Shown: positions 16,791 through 25,494, counted from the stretch's first letter. The stretch is 64,000 bases of DNA from CAYPEL01 sp036479985 (GCA_965224815.1 CBDDAF010000003.1:1488001-1552000), one strand, 5' to 3'. The notes: generated by a model from the letters alone, not told the origin. Made by a program: numbers and translations.

Positions 16791-16930
16791 AGAAAACCTC
16801 TGATGTGTCGTACATCTTGTCAATGTAAAAGGGTAAATTCTGTAGGAGCGGCTTTAGCCGCGATGGGGCACGGCGCGTTCATCGCGGCTAAAGCCGCTCC
16901 TACAGTTTCTCGTTAATTAATCAGGTTTTC
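16791..16930. repeat. REP/MITE-like palindrome, copy 3
   Basis: Core 16841-16905 with TGTAGGAGCGGCTTTAGCCG and its complement. The left outer arm begins AACCTCTGATG and is the long arm; the right outer arm TTAATTAATCAGG is short. Confidence 0.85.
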
Positions 16931-16948
16931 CTGGAGAATCTTTAGATT

Positions 16949-17512
16949 TTATTCCAGAGACTCCTGAACATTACCAGCGGCGTCTTTTACCTTACCTGCC
17001 GCATCGCGTGCCAGGTCCCGTGCTTTTCCAGCTGCATCATGCGCTAAGTCCTGCGCCTTGCCAGCAGCATCTTTAGCGGTGTCCATGGCTTTCTCACTCG
17101 CTTCAATTGCCATTTCGTCTAAATTTTCAGCCGACTCTTTTACAGATTTAAGTGCCGCATCTTTTGTAGCCCGTAATAAATCGGTTGTACTGACTTCCTG
17201 ATTATTGAGCATGACTTTATAGGGCGCGGTATCGAATTCACCGTCTTCCAGATCATCTTCCGCCTCAAGGTAGGCGTAATGGCAACTGGATGCACCCTCA
17301 GTACCGCCTGCGGAATAAGAAAGATCTACTCGTATTTCTTTACCGGCCGCTTTTGACTCACTGGTGCTGGTCCAACTTATATCACTTCCACCAGCCAATT
17401 TAGCAGTAATGTTCTGACAGTGGCCGACAAAGGGACCTTCGGGACTGCTAGAGCAAGATGTCAATAGAATGCCTACAGGGATAACAACAGGTATTAGCCA
17501 ATAGCGATGCAT
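16949..17512 (-). CDS. Lipoprotein with LEA-like amphipathic repeats
   Basis: A signal peptide ends in the lipobox LLTSC (Cys near residue 20), so the mature protein should be lipidated. The middle part (about 30-110) is a small globular domain with two Cys and no recognised family. The C-terminal ~75 residues are a run of 11-residue-like Ala/Lys/Asp repeats (AKDAAGKAQDLAHDAAGKA) resembling LEA/apolipoprotein helices. A GGAGAG ribosome binding site precedes the ATG. The role is unknown; stress or envelope protection is the usual guess for LEA-like segments. Confidence 0.75.
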   Translation of the reverse strand: MHRYWLIPVVIPVGILLTSCSSSPEGPFVGHCQNITAKLAGGSDISWTSTSESKAAGKEIRVDLSYSAGGTEGASSCHYAYLEAEDDLEDGEFDTAPYKVMLNNQEVSTTDLLRATKDAALKSVKESAENLDEMAIEASEKAMDTAKDAAGKAQDLAHDAAGKARDLARDAAGKVKDAAGNVQESLE

Positions 17513-17614
17513 AAAACTCTCTCCTTTTTATTGATCAGGACTTAAGGTCAGTCCAGGTTTATCCAGCATTATACGCATACTGCCGGTCAGTTTTCTCATA
17601 AGGACAAACACTGA

Positions 17615-17705
17615 TGAATCTCTGATTAATTCGTAAAAATCTGTAGGAGCGGCTTCAGCCGCGAAGGTCACCGGTGCAGCTTTCGCGGCTAAAGCCACTC
17701 CTACA
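17615..17705. repeat. REP/MITE-like palindrome, copy 4
   Basis: Core 17642-17705 with short left outer arm ATCTCTGATTAATTCGTAA. The right outer arm is not recognisable. A 76-codon reverse ORF at 17528-17758 is a translation of this element and is not a gene. Confidence 0.8.
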
Positions 17706-17754
17706 ATATTTTCGGGATCAGCCATGATGATAGAAACGAATAACTCAAAGATCC

Positions 17755-18555
17755 TCAACTGAGTATTTCTACCGAATCACCCATACGTATTTTACCTTGG
17801 TTCCGGGGTATCAGATTTTGACCAAAGTAAACCCCTTTGCCATCACGACGCCGATAGGTGCCCAGTGTTCGCAAGGGCTCCTTATCGGGATCCTTGACAC
17901 CCGTGTCTGGATCTATGGTTGTGAAAATACAGCGTGAACAGGCTTTCACCCCTTCAAACTCGACCTCACCAATACGCAATCGGTGCCAGTTATCTTCCGC
18001 GTATGCGGCACCATCGCTTACCACCACATTGGGCCTGAAACGCCGCATTGATACCGGGTTTTCAAGACGTTGATTTAAATCATCCAGTGACGCCTCACTA
18101 ATCAATAGCAGTGGAAAACCATCGGCGAAACTGACTTCATCATCTGGCTGACCATAATCCTGATTTACGCTACGAATAATGTCATCCGTCATTTGCACAA
18201 GTTGACAGTTTTTACCCAGGTATTCGGAGAACCAGATATTGGCTTCTTCGTTGACAAGAAACACATCCAGTGTGTCTTGCCATACTGTTACTGATTGCAT
18301 TTTTTCAGTTGCAGGTTGTAAAGAAACAAGCAAACTTGTTTTGCCGTTGACAGAAATCTGTAGCCCATCCACGCCCATGTGGGTTTCTACAATAGCGAGT
18401 TTGGGATATTGGCGGGCGGTGATAAATTTTCCCTGCTCATCAACCAACATCCAGCGCCGGTCCCAGGGTAAGCCGCGTGGTAATACTTCAGATTCTGTCA
18501 GCGCAATACGCTTGGTTGACTTGATGGGGTAAATGTTGATTTCAGTTAAATGCAT
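17755..18555 (-). CDS. MOSC domain-containing protein
   Basis: The N-terminal beta-barrel domain starts with LTEINIYPIKSTKRIAL and contains LPWDRRWMLVDEQGKFITARQ. The C-terminal MOSC domain has RRFRPNVVVSD, the conserved Cys in GVKACSRCIFTTIDPDTG and YFGQNLIPRNQG. This matches the YcbX/mARC type without the C-terminal ferredoxin domain of YcbX (266 aa). Such proteins bind molybdenum cofactor and reduce N-hydroxylated compounds. It lies 33 bases after ubiI on the same strand and may be the last gene of that operon. Confidence 0.88.
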   Translation of the reverse strand: MHLTEINIYPIKSTKRIALTESEVLPRGLPWDRRWMLVDEQGKFITARQYPKLAIVETHMGVDGLQISVNGKTSLLVSLQPATEKMQSVTVWQDTLDVFLVNEEANIWFSEYLGKNCQLVQMTDDIIRSVNQDYGQPDDEVSFADGFPLLLISEASLDDLNQRLENPVSMRRFRPNVVVSDGAAYAEDNWHRLRIGEVEFEGVKACSRCIFTTIDPDTGVKDPDKEPLRTLGTYRRRDGKGVYFGQNLIPRNQGKIRMGDSVEILS

Positions 18556-18588
18556 TGGAACGACAAATTTATAGCTGTGGAAAACGCC

Positions 18589-19770
18589 CTACAATCCCAT
18601 TGCATAACGCGCGATGCTATTTTTTACGGGGGTCGCTGCATCAACCAGGTTGAGACCAAAATTCCTGGCCCATTTAACTGGTGGAAGAGTAGAACCGAAC
18701 AGGGTTTTGAATCCATCCATAGCCGTCATCATGGCCAGGTTATCACCTTTGCGGGCACGTTCGTATCGACGCAGTACTGCATAGCTGCCTGGATTGCGTT
18801 CACACTTAATCGCCTGGCTTAACACGGAGGTTAATTCCTGCACATCACTCAAGCCCAGGTTGACACCCTGCCCGGCTAACGGGTGAACCACATGCGCAGC
18901 ATCACCTGCCAATGCAATGCCTGGTTTGACATAGTGACTGGCGTGCTGCCGGTGTAACGGAAACAGTACGCGCTCACTGCTTGAGATAATATTGCCCAAC
19001 TTACGATCAAATGCCTCTGACAGGCTGGAACAAAACTGCTGCTGATCGAGCGCCATGAGATTTTCTGCAACCTGGTTGGTGGCTGACCACACGATGGAAC
19101 TGCGCCCGTCACGCAAGGGCAGGAATGCCAATGGGCCGGTGGGTAAAAATCGTTGCCAGGTAGTTTCCTGATGCGCTTTCTCAGTTTCGATGATGGCCAC
19201 CAACGCCTGTTGGCCGTAACTACTTACCTGGGCATGAATATTTGCATAATCACGGACACGGGAGTCCATACCATCAGCACCGACAAGCAATTTACCCGTT
19301 AAAGTTGTACCGTCATCCAGTTCAACTGTTTGCTTGCCATCAACCTCGTTAATCGCTTGCACTGTATTCGGACAAAACAATTGCACAGAAGATAAAGACG
19401 CCAGCGTTTCATATAACGCCTTAACGATGACTCGCGATTCAACAATATGCCCCAGCCAGGGCTGGCCTAGTTCAGCCGCATCAAAATGAATTTCACCCGA
19501 ACCTGTAGCATCCCAAACGTGAATGTCACGAAATGGGCTGACTCCAGCCTGTTGAACGGCATCCCAGATACCCAGCTGTATAAAGAACCGTTCAGACGCA
19601 CGCGTAATAGCATACACTCGCATGTCAGTAGTATTCTCCGGCCAATCGGTTTCAGATTCATGCGCCTCGACCAGGGCAACAGATATTTTTTCACGCCCCA
19701 AAGCAACCGCCAGTGACAAACCAACAACACCGCCACCCACAATAACAATGTCTGCGTTTACTGCCGTCAT
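18589..19770 (-). CDS. ubiI: FAD-dependent ubiquinone hydroxylase, UbiI/VisC type
   Basis: A class A flavoprotein monooxygenase: ADIVIVGGGVVGLSLAVALG binds FAD ADP, LVGADGMDSRVRDYA is the DG motif and LAGDAAHVVHPLAGQGVNLG is the GD motif. These enzymes hydroxylate the ubiquinone ring. The assignment to UbiI rests on family and on its place after ubiH, as in E. coli visC. The ATG at 19770 overlaps the ubiH stop by 4 bases (ATGA), so the longer open frame is discarded. The size is 393 aa. Confidence 0.88.
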   Translation of the reverse strand: MTAVNADIVIVGGGVVGLSLAVALGREKISVALVEAHESETDWPENTTDMRVYAITRASERFFIQLGIWDAVQQAGVSPFRDIHVWDATGSGEIHFDAAELGQPWLGHIVESRVIVKALYETLASLSSVQLFCPNTVQAINEVDGKQTVELDDGTTLTGKLLVGADGMDSRVRDYANIHAQVSSYGQQALVAIIETEKAHQETTWQRFLPTGPLAFLPLRDGRSSIVWSATNQVAENLMALDQQQFCSSLSEAFDRKLGNIISSSERVLFPLHRQHASHYVKPGIALAGDAAHVVHPLAGQGVNLGLSDVQELTSVLSQAIKCERNPGSYAVLRRYERARKGDNLAMMTAMDGFKTLFGSTLPPVKWARNFGLNLVDAATPVKNSIARYAMGL

Positions 19771-20996
19771 GATAGTGGCAAACCACGTGACAGACGCGGC
19801 AACCGCCCTCCGCGTCCCATCGTCAGTTTGCCGAACCAACGCTTCGCGGGTGGCAGCAGATCAAATGCCAACAACCCTGCGTTACGTGCCCAACGTACCG
19901 GCGCCAGTGGTTGACTGAATAACCGCACCAGACCATCCGTAAAAGCTACAACCCGGCGCTGATCGTGATAGCGCCAGTCGGCATAGGCTTTCAGCACCAA
20001 TGGATCACCGCAGTCATGCCCCTGGTTAACCGCATCGACAACCACTTCAGACAAAGCAGCCACATCACGCAAGCCCAGATTGAAACCTTGCCCGGCGACA
20101 GGGTGCAAAGTGTGAATGGCATTACCAATTAACGCCAAACGTGGCCTGATCGATTCTTTTGCCCGTACCAGTTGCAAAGAAAAAGCCTGTCGCTGTCCGG
20201 CTTTCTGGAAATAACCCAGACGAAAACCAAACCGTTCCTGCACCTGCTTGAGAAAAGCCGCATCATTCAATTGCATCACTTCATCGGCCCGTTCGTTAGC
20301 GACCGTCCACACCAGCGCACAACGCCCTTCAGTCATAGGCAGCATGGCCATTGGGCCGGTATCAGTAAATCGTTCGTAGGCAATTTGCTGATGCGATTTA
20401 CCCGGCGTCAGGTTAGCAATCACTGCTGTTTGACCGTAGTCAGATTGTTCGGTAGTTATACCCTGTTGTTCACGAATCTCTGACTTCGCACCATCGGCGG
20501 CAACCAGTAACTTTGCTGTTAGCGTGATAGTTTGTTGGTTATGTAACACTTCAACATGCACTGATGCATCAGTGACTTCAAAAGATTTTAACTTGGCGGG
20601 TGCAAACAGCGTTACGTATTCGAGCTCTGATAAACGCGCCATTAAGGCGGCACCCAAAACCCGTGATGGTGCTACATACCCTAATGCAGCCACATTTTCT
20701 TCACTGTGACGCAACCGGGTGAAACCAAAGTGACCACGGTCAGACACATGAATGGTGTGGATTGGTGAAACCTGTGATTCAAGCTTGTGCCACAAACCCA
20801 GACCGGAAAATATTTGCTGCGAACCCTGTGCCAGGGCAATGCTACGGTCGTCATAGTTAGGCTGCTGATCAACTGATAACGCGGTTGTTTCAACAATAGC
20901 CACGCGGATGCCGCTTTGACCCAACGCAACTGCAAGACTGGCGCCGACCAGTCCGCCGCCGATAATGATAACCTGGAAATCAAGGTTTGCAGACAT
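19767..20996 (-). CDS. ubiH: 2-octaprenyl-6-methoxyphenol hydroxylase
   Basis: The FAD motif VIIIGGGLVGASLAVALGQ, the DG motif LVAADGAKSEIREQQG and the UbiH-type motif LIGNAIHTLHPVAGQGFNLG are all present. UbiH performs a ring hydroxylation in aerobic ubiquinone synthesis. The ATG at 20996 is preferred (409 aa); an in-frame ATG at 21008 is also possible. It lies downstream of pepP with a REP copy between, in the conserved ygfB-pepP-ubiH-ubiI order. Confidence 0.93.
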   Translation of the reverse strand: MSANLDFQVIIIGGGLVGASLAVALGQSGIRVAIVETTALSVDQQPNYDDRSIALAQGSQQIFSGLGLWHKLESQVSPIHTIHVSDRGHFGFTRLRHSEENVAALGYVAPSRVLGAALMARLSELEYVTLFAPAKLKSFEVTDASVHVEVLHNQQTITLTAKLLVAADGAKSEIREQQGITTEQSDYGQTAVIANLTPGKSHQQIAYERFTDTGPMAMLPMTEGRCALVWTVANERADEVMQLNDAAFLKQVQERFGFRLGYFQKAGQRQAFSLQLVRAKESIRPRLALIGNAIHTLHPVAGQGFNLGLRDVAALSEVVVDAVNQGHDCGDPLVLKAYADWRYHDQRRVVAFTDGLVRLFSQPLAPVRWARNAGLLAFDLLPPAKRWFGKLTMGRGGRLPRLSRGLPLS

Positions 20997-21022
20997 ACAA
21001 CATCTCATTTCTCTTCATATCG

Positions 21023-21081
21023 GTAGGAGCGACTTCAGTCGCGATGGGTATGCGCCAATCGCGGCTGAAGCCGCTCCTACA
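21023..21081. repeat. REP/MITE-like palindrome, copy 5
   Basis: GTAGGAGCGACTTCAGTCGCGATGG pairs with CAATCGCGGCTGAAGCCGCTCCTACAG. Paired changes in the left arm (GACTTCAGTC) keep its own hairpin. It fills the gap between pepP and ubiH, and the outer arms are missing. Confidence 0.85.
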
Positions 21082-21087
21082 GACTAT

Positions 21088-22389
21088 TTACGCCATTAAT
21101 GCTTCAATTTCTTCAACAGTTTTTGGGGCCGCCTTACTCAGAACATCATAACCATCACGGGTAACTAGCACGTCGTCTTCTATTCGCACTCCGATGTTCC
21201 ACCATTTGCGCGCAACGCCTTTGCTGCCCGCAGCGATATATAAACCTGGTTCAACGGTTAACACCATGCCCGGTTCCAGCACGCGCCATTCTTCACCCAC
21301 TTTATAATCACCTACATCGTGCACATCCATGCCCAGCCAATGACCGGTCCGGTGCATATAAAACTGACGATAGGCATTCTTCTTGATCAGTGTGGGTGTG
21401 CGGCCTTTTAACAGCCCAAGCTTTACCAGGCCCCGGGTTAACACTTTCACCGCTGCTTCATGCGGTGCATTCCAATGGTTACCTGGATAGACTTCTTCAA
21501 TAGCCGCCAGTTGTGCATCAAGTACCAATTCATAAATGGCGCGTTGCGCCTTGGTATATTTTCCATTCACCGGGAAGGTGCGGGATATATCCGATGCATA
21601 ACACTCATGCTCCATACCAGCATCAATTAACAATAAATCTCCACTCTGTAGTTCGGCATTATTTTCCGTGTAATGCAGAATACAACCATTCGCGCCGCCA
21701 CCCACAATACTGGGATAAGCCGGTTCGCCACCGGCACTACGAAATTCATGCAGAAATTCGGCTTCAACTTCATATTCCATCATGCCCGGTTGGCAAGTCT
21801 GCATGGCACGCTTGTGGGCACGGGAAGCGATATTCGCTGCCTGGCGCATGGTTTTAATCTCAGCCCGGCTCTTGTACAAACGCATGTCGTGCAGGAAATG
21901 CTCGAGTGACACGAATTCATCCGGAGGCCGTTGCCCTGTACGGGAGGCGCTGCGAATCCGGTTAACCCAACCGATTACCCGTTTGTCGAATTCCGGCGCT
22001 GCACCCATGGTGTAAAATACACGTTCACGGCCTTCAAGCAGGCCTGGCAAGATGTCGTCGATATCACTAATTGGAAACGCATCATCAGCCCCATACAGTT
22101 CAACCACACCCTCAGGCCCGGAACGTCGTCCGGTCCAGGTTTCCATTTGCGGATTTTTTTCCCGGCAAAACAACAAGTATTCGCCGTGCGGGCGCCCTGG
22201 AACGATCACCGCAACCGCATCCGGTTCAGCAAAACCCGTTAAATAATAAAAATCACTGTCAGGACGAAACGGATATTCAACATCCCGGTTACGCTGCCGC
22301 TCTGGGCTGGTCGGCAAAATAGCAATTGAATCACTGTCCATCATGCGCATCAATTGTTTACGGCGGCGGGCAAATTCTTTTTGATCCAT
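21088..22389 (-). CDS. pepP: Xaa-Pro aminopeptidase
   Basis: A pita-bread metallopeptidase that removes N-terminal residues before proline. The five metal ligands can be seen: Asp in LLIDAGMEHECYASDISRTF (two), His in HRTGHWLGMDVHDVGDY, Glu in VLTVEPGLYI and Glu in VRIEDDVLVT. The N-terminal domain has YPFRPDSDFYYLTGF, typical of PepP/aminopeptidase P. The 433-aa length is normal. It is 8 bases downstream of ygfB. Confidence 0.95.
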   Translation of the reverse strand: MDQKEFARRRKQLMRMMDSDSIAILPTSPERQRNRDVEYPFRPDSDFYYLTGFAEPDAVAVIVPGRPHGEYLLFCREKNPQMETWTGRRSGPEGVVELYGADDAFPISDIDDILPGLLEGRERVFYTMGAAPEFDKRVIGWVNRIRSASRTGQRPPDEFVSLEHFLHDMRLYKSRAEIKTMRQAANIASRAHKRAMQTCQPGMMEYEVEAEFLHEFRSAGGEPAYPSIVGGGANGCILHYTENNAELQSGDLLLIDAGMEHECYASDISRTFPVNGKYTKAQRAIYELVLDAQLAAIEEVYPGNHWNAPHEAAVKVLTRGLVKLGLLKGRTPTLIKKNAYRQFYMHRTGHWLGMDVHDVGDYKVGEEWRVLEPGMVLTVEPGLYIAAGSKGVARKWWNIGVRIEDDVLVTRDGYDVLSKAAPKTVEEIEALMA

Positions 22390-22397
22390 AAATTACT

Positions 22398-22967
22398 CTA
22401 TTGCAGACGGGATGGGCTGGCTGAAGTTTGTGATTGCAGCTCATCACTTAAAAACATAACTCCAACACGAACGAATTCAATAATTTCCATCAAGGCAACC
22501 TCATCTTCCTCGCCAGGATCTTCCAGATCGAACTCTATCCTGGAAATTTGCGCAAAATCGTGGAGTAATTCCCGGCATTCATCCGCTAACTGTTCCATAG
22601 GCGGCAAACCACCCATGCCCAGACCCGACAAAAACCCCATACACCAGTCACCGAGCATCTCGGTTCGCTGCGGCAGTCCTTCCGAATCTTCTGGCAACAG
22701 TAGCTGGAAGGTCATCTCCGGATCGTTCAGTTTGGCTTGAATATCCTGATACAGCAGCTTGAGTAGCCGCCGTGATTCTTCGATCTCCTCGGCAGCTGAT
22801 TGACAATCGCCCAGCAACTCCGGCTCCCATTGGGCAGGTTCGGCATATCCCGCCGCACAGACCAGACCGCACAAATAACCATGGCTATCAGAGGCATCGG
22901 CAGAGGCTGCCGCACGAGCCAGGGCACTATCAATACTATTAAAATCGATTAAATTGCTTTCTTCCAT
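22398..22967 (-). CDS. ygfB: YgfB/YecA (UPF0149) family protein
   Basis: An all-helical acidic protein with the family blocks SHGYLCGLVCAAG, LGDWCMGFLSGLG and GEEDEVALMEIIEFVRVGVM. It has no known catalytic residues; family members have been linked to regulation in Pseudomonas. The 189-aa length is normal. It is the first gene of the ygfB-pepP-ubiH-ubiI operon and is divergent from the TIGR02449-zapA pair. Confidence 0.92.
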   Translation of the reverse strand: MEESNLIDFNSIDSALARAAASADASDSHGYLCGLVCAAGYAEPAQWEPELLGDCQSAAEEIEESRRLLKLLYQDIQAKLNDPEMTFQLLLPEDSEGLPQRTEMLGDWCMGFLSGLGMGGLPPMEQLADECRELLHDFAQISRIEFDLEDPGEEDEVALMEIIEFVRVGVMFLSDELQSQTSASPSRLQ

Positions 22968-23066
22968 AGCTGGAGATTATTGCATAATGGGGGTCGTAAT
23001 TGATGATTTTTGCCTGCTTTTTGCCTGACATTGACCCTGACCCCCAATGCACACTATATTGCACAT

Positions 23067-23300
23067 ATGACTACTAAAACACCGCAATCCATAACAGAAC
23101 AAGAACTGGGCAAACTTGAGGTCAGGCTGGAAGAGCTGGTCAAGACGATAGAACGCCTGAAAAATGAAAACCGCTCGCTACGCAATCAGCAGGAATCCAT
23201 GGTCGGTGAACGTGCCGGATTGATTGAAAAAAATGAGCTGGCACGCAGCCGGGTTGAAGCCATGATCAACCGCCTCAAGGCAATGGAACAAAACGCATGA
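23067..23300 (+). CDS. TIGR02449 family protein (short coiled coil next to zapA)
   Basis: A 77-aa, almost fully coiled-coil protein (ELGKLEVRLEELVKTIERLK...). Members of this family are found upstream of zapA in gammaproteobacteria and are assumed to act with it in cell division. The ATG at 23067 is taken because the open frame above it encodes a non-conserved stretch. Its stop overlaps the zapA start by 4 bases (ATGA), a sign of translational coupling. Confidence 0.85.
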   Translation: MTTKTPQSITEQELGKLEVRLEELVKTIERLKNENRSLRNQQESMVGERAGLIEKNELARSRVEAMINRLKAMEQNA

Positions 23301-23611
23301 GCAAAACCGGGAAGCCAATGCGCATCCATATTATGGACAAAGAATACCTGGTAGCCTGCCCGGAAAATGAACGCGATGCCCTGTTTGCCTCAGCTGAATT
23401 TCTCACCGGCAAAATGCGCGAAATACGTGACGGTGGAAAAATTGTTGGTACAGACCGAATCGCCGTCATGGCTGCGCTCAACCTGGCGCATGAACTTTTA
23501 GGCTTCCAGGGTGGCGGAGCCAGTCAGCAAAATGTCATCGGTGACCGCATCCGCGCCATGCAGGACAAGATTGACCTGGCTTTAAATGAAGGCCGCCAAC
23601 TCGAATTATAA
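23297..23611 (+). CDS. zapA: Cell division protein ZapA
   Basis: ZapA binds FtsZ polymers and stabilises the Z ring at midcell. The beta-sheet head is MRIHIMDKEYLVACPENERDAL, the AEFLTGKMREIRD helix and VMAALNLAHELL follow, and the C-terminus is a short coiled coil. The 104-aa length is normal. It precedes the 6S RNA gene in the conserved order zapA-ssrS-ygfA. Confidence 0.93.
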   Translation: MSKTGKPMRIHIMDKEYLVACPENERDALFASAEFLTGKMREIRDGGKIVGTDRIAVMAALNLAHELLGFQGGGASQQNVIGDRIRAMQDKIDLALNEGRQLEL

Positions 23612-23657
23612 AAATTATTAATAATAAATATTCTATCTGGTTGGCATCAAATATTTT

Positions 23658-23684
23658 TAGCCACGAAAAAACACGGAAAAATAC
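23658..23684. repeat. CACGGAA-type repeat arm
   Basis: TAGCCACGAAAAAACACGG with AAAAATA resembles the arms found at 32022, 44447, 44661, 46317 and 46508. No matching right arm was found here. Confidence 0.5.
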
Positions 23685-23711
23685 TTAATTTCTACTTTAG
23701 AAAAGAAAATA

Positions 23712-23806
23712 TTTCTCTCGCAAAGACGCAGAGAAAAGAGTTTAATATCCTGTTAATTACCATGCTAAATAAATCTTTGCGTGCTCTGCGTCTTTGCGAG
23801 AGTTCT
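23712..23806. repeat. CTTTGCGTCTTTGCGAGA-type palindrome, copy 2
   Basis: CTCTCGCAAAGACGCAGAG pairs with CTCTGCGTCTTTGCGAGAG around an AT-rich centre, downstream of zapA and upstream of the 6S RNA promoter. Confidence 0.85.
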
Positions 23807-23881
23807 TCTTTACAGGGTCGAGACTAAATATGCCGTTTTCTTCCAAAGATTCTTGGGCAAAAATAAAAATCGCAATGCCTG

Positions 23882-23908
23882 TTGCCATCGTATTCTACGC
23901 GCTATAAT
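23882..23908 (+). promoter_or_regulatory. Putative sigma-70 promoter of the 6S RNA gene
   Basis: TATAAT at 23903-23908 lies about 7 bases before the predicted 6S 5' end. TTGCCA at 23882-23887 is a possible -35 with a short 15-base spacer. Confidence 0.55.
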
Positions 23909-23913
23909 TACTC

Positions 23914-24093
23914 TGCATTCTCTGCTGTACGCGACAGCGGTCAACATATCCTTGAGCCTAATTATTGCCTCTGGGAGCGATGTTGCAGATCTTGTGTGCA
24001 TGCCCGCTACGTGCGGGAAGCCTGATGGCTCTGCACTAATTCCCACCTGAACCTTTGGTTCAAGGGCAATACTGCAACGCTAACGGTGGAGGG
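23914..24093 (+). ncRNA. ssrS: 6S RNA
   Basis: The sequence begins with a TCTCTGC region that pairs (with G-U) to GGTGGAGGGTGCA at the end, and holds the conserved 6S segments CCTTGAGCC on the 5' side and CACCTGAACC..GGTTCAAGGG on the 3' side, flanking a large central bubble. It sits between zapA and ygfA, as in E. coli. 6S RNA mimics an open promoter and sequesters sigma-70 RNA polymerase in stationary phase. Ends are approximate. Confidence 0.93.
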
Positions 24094-24129
24094 TGCACTT
24101 TTATTACTAACTGATTTTCATCTATCACC

Positions 24130-24717
24130 ATGCACTCACGTTCCGATTTGCGCAAACAACTTCGTGCGCGGCGTATGCAACTTACCCCACTACAACGCAG
24201 TAAAGCAGCCGAAAAAATGGCCGAACAGATTGCTGCCAGTCGGCTGTTCTGTAACAGTCAGCGCATTGCCGCCTACTTACCGGTTAATGGTGAAATAGAT
24301 CCAACGCCATTAATTGAAATTGCCTGGTCAATGCACAAAAGAATCTACCTGCCAGTACTCACACCCGCCTATGATGGAAAGCTATGGTTTGTACGCTACG
24401 ACGTGAACTCACGCATGGTTAAAAATCGCTTCCGCATTCCCGAACCTGTCGCTGGACAACGTCAGCGAATCCGTAGTATTGCGCTCGATCTGGTACTGAC
24501 ACCTTTGGTTGGTTTTGACAACAAAGGCAACCGGCTCGGCATGGGCGGCGGGTTTTATGATCGCACCTTTGCATTTTTAAATCGCCGCAAACATCTTAAA
24601 AAACCCTGTATGCTGGGACTAGCCTACGAAAACCAACGCGTGGGAAAACTGAAAAATGAAGCCTGGGATGTTAAATTACATAGCGTGGCAACAGAGCTTG
24701 GTTATTTTAGCTTTTGA
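24130..24717 (+). CDS. ygfA: 5-formyltetrahydrofolate cyclo-ligase
   Basis: The enzyme converts 5-formyl-THF to 5,10-methenyl-THF using ATP. LRKQLRARRMQL is the basic N-terminus, and the signature GNRLGMGGGFYDRTFA holds the phosphate-binding glycines. The size is 195 aa. It directly follows 6S RNA, with which it is co-transcribed in many gammaproteobacteria. A 15-bp perfect hairpin spans its stop codon. Confidence 0.93.
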   Translation: MHSRSDLRKQLRARRMQLTPLQRSKAAEKMAEQIAASRLFCNSQRIAAYLPVNGEIDPTPLIEIAWSMHKRIYLPVLTPAYDGKLWFVRYDVNSRMVKNRFRIPEPVAGQRQRIRSIALDLVLTPLVGFDNKGNRLGMGGGFYDRTFAFLNRRKHLKKPCMLGLAYENQRVGKLKNEAWDVKLHSVATELGYFSF

Positions 24718-24731
24718 AAATAACCAAGCTC
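24694..24731 (+). terminator. 15-bp perfect hairpin across the ygfA stop codon
   Basis: The stem 24694-24708 is fully complementary to 24717-24731 with an 8-base loop. No T-run follows, so it may act as an mRNA 3'-end stabiliser or weak terminator rather than a classic one. Confidence 0.55.
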
Positions 24732-24751
24732 CTATTCAAAAATAACTACAT

Positions 24752-24847
24752 TACTCTCGCAGAGACGCAAAGCCCGCAAAGTAAAAAAACGACCCTAATA
24801 ATTAATAATGTTTTACTTTGCGGGCTTTGCGTCTCTGCGAGAATATT
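24752..24847. repeat. CTTTGCGTCTTTGCGAGA-type palindrome, copy 3
   Basis: CTCTCGCAGAGACGCAAAGC is matched by GCTTTGCGTCTCTGCGAGA at the right, with inner CCCGCAAAGTAAAA / TTTTACTTTGCGGG also paired. It lies between ygfA and the EVE pseudogene. Confidence 0.85.
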
Positions 24848-24879
24848 CTTTTATGTGCGGTGACTGACTAGGAAACCTT

Positions 24880-25348
24880 ATGAACTACTGGCTAATGAAA
24901 TCCGAACCTGACGTATTTGGCATTGATCACCTGAAGAAAATGCCGAAGAAAACGGATCACTGGGATGGTGTACGCAACTATCAGGCCCGCAACATGATGC
25001 GGGATGACATGAAAAAAGGTGATCAGGTATTTTTTTACCATTCAAACTGCGATGAACCCGGCGTGGTTGGCATTATGAAAGTCAGTCAAGGAAGGTTATC
25101 CGGATTACACTGCCTTTGAGGTGAAACAGAAATACTATGATCCTAAAAGCGATCCTGAGAATCCCCGCTGGTTCATGGTGGATGTGCAGTATCAACGTAA
25201 ACTCACGCGTAATATTTCACTGCGTGAACTTAAGACTTATAAGCAACTTGAAGACTGTCCGTTGGTACGTAAAGGTAATCGCCTGTCAATTATGCCGCTG
25301 ACTAAAAAACAGTGGGATTTTATTTTGAAATTGGAAAATAAGAAGTAA
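24880..25348 (+). pseudogene. EVE domain protein gene, disrupted by a frameshift
   Basis: EVE domains bind modified bases or nucleotides and resemble PUA/YTH folds. The first frame (24880-25119) gives MNYWLMKSEPDVFGIDHLKK, GVRNYQARNMMRDDMKKGD and FYHSNCDEPGVVGIMKVS, the normal N-terminal half. Family members continue with KEGYPD; here that continuation (KEGYPDYTAFEV, then YDPKSDPENPRWFMVDV to the C-terminus) is in the next frame from 25088. One extra base near 25087 explains it. Both halves are otherwise intact, so the lesion is recent or a sequencing error. The place between ygfA and ilvA is conserved in Pseudomonas-like genomes. Confidence 0.9.
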
Positions 25349-25387
25349 TTATTGGCTACGAATGAATACAGAAAAAGAGCATCAACA

Positions 25388-25494
25388 CCCCCTCTCCCTC
25401 AGGGAGAGGGTTGGGGAGAGGGGATCTATATTAAAATCTTAACTGCCTTTTATTTACCCCCTCTCCCTAACCCTCCCCCTGAGGGGGAGGGGAT
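25388..25494. repeat. CCCTCTCCCT-type repeat, paired units
   Basis: Left unit CCCCCTCTCCCTCAGGGAGA... and right unit with CCTCCCCCTGAGGGGGAGG are separated by about 40 AT-rich bases. Each unit is a hairpin and the two also pair partly with each other. It lies between the convergent EVE pseudogene and ilvA. Confidence 0.85.

Noticed and set aside
17528..17758. 76-codon reverse ORF after the MOSC gene
   Set aside because: Most of it is a translation of REP copy 4 (Ala-rich AKAAP..AAEAAP).
23781..24050. Forward and reverse ORFs over 23781-24050
   Set aside because: They lie on the 6S RNA gene and its promoter.
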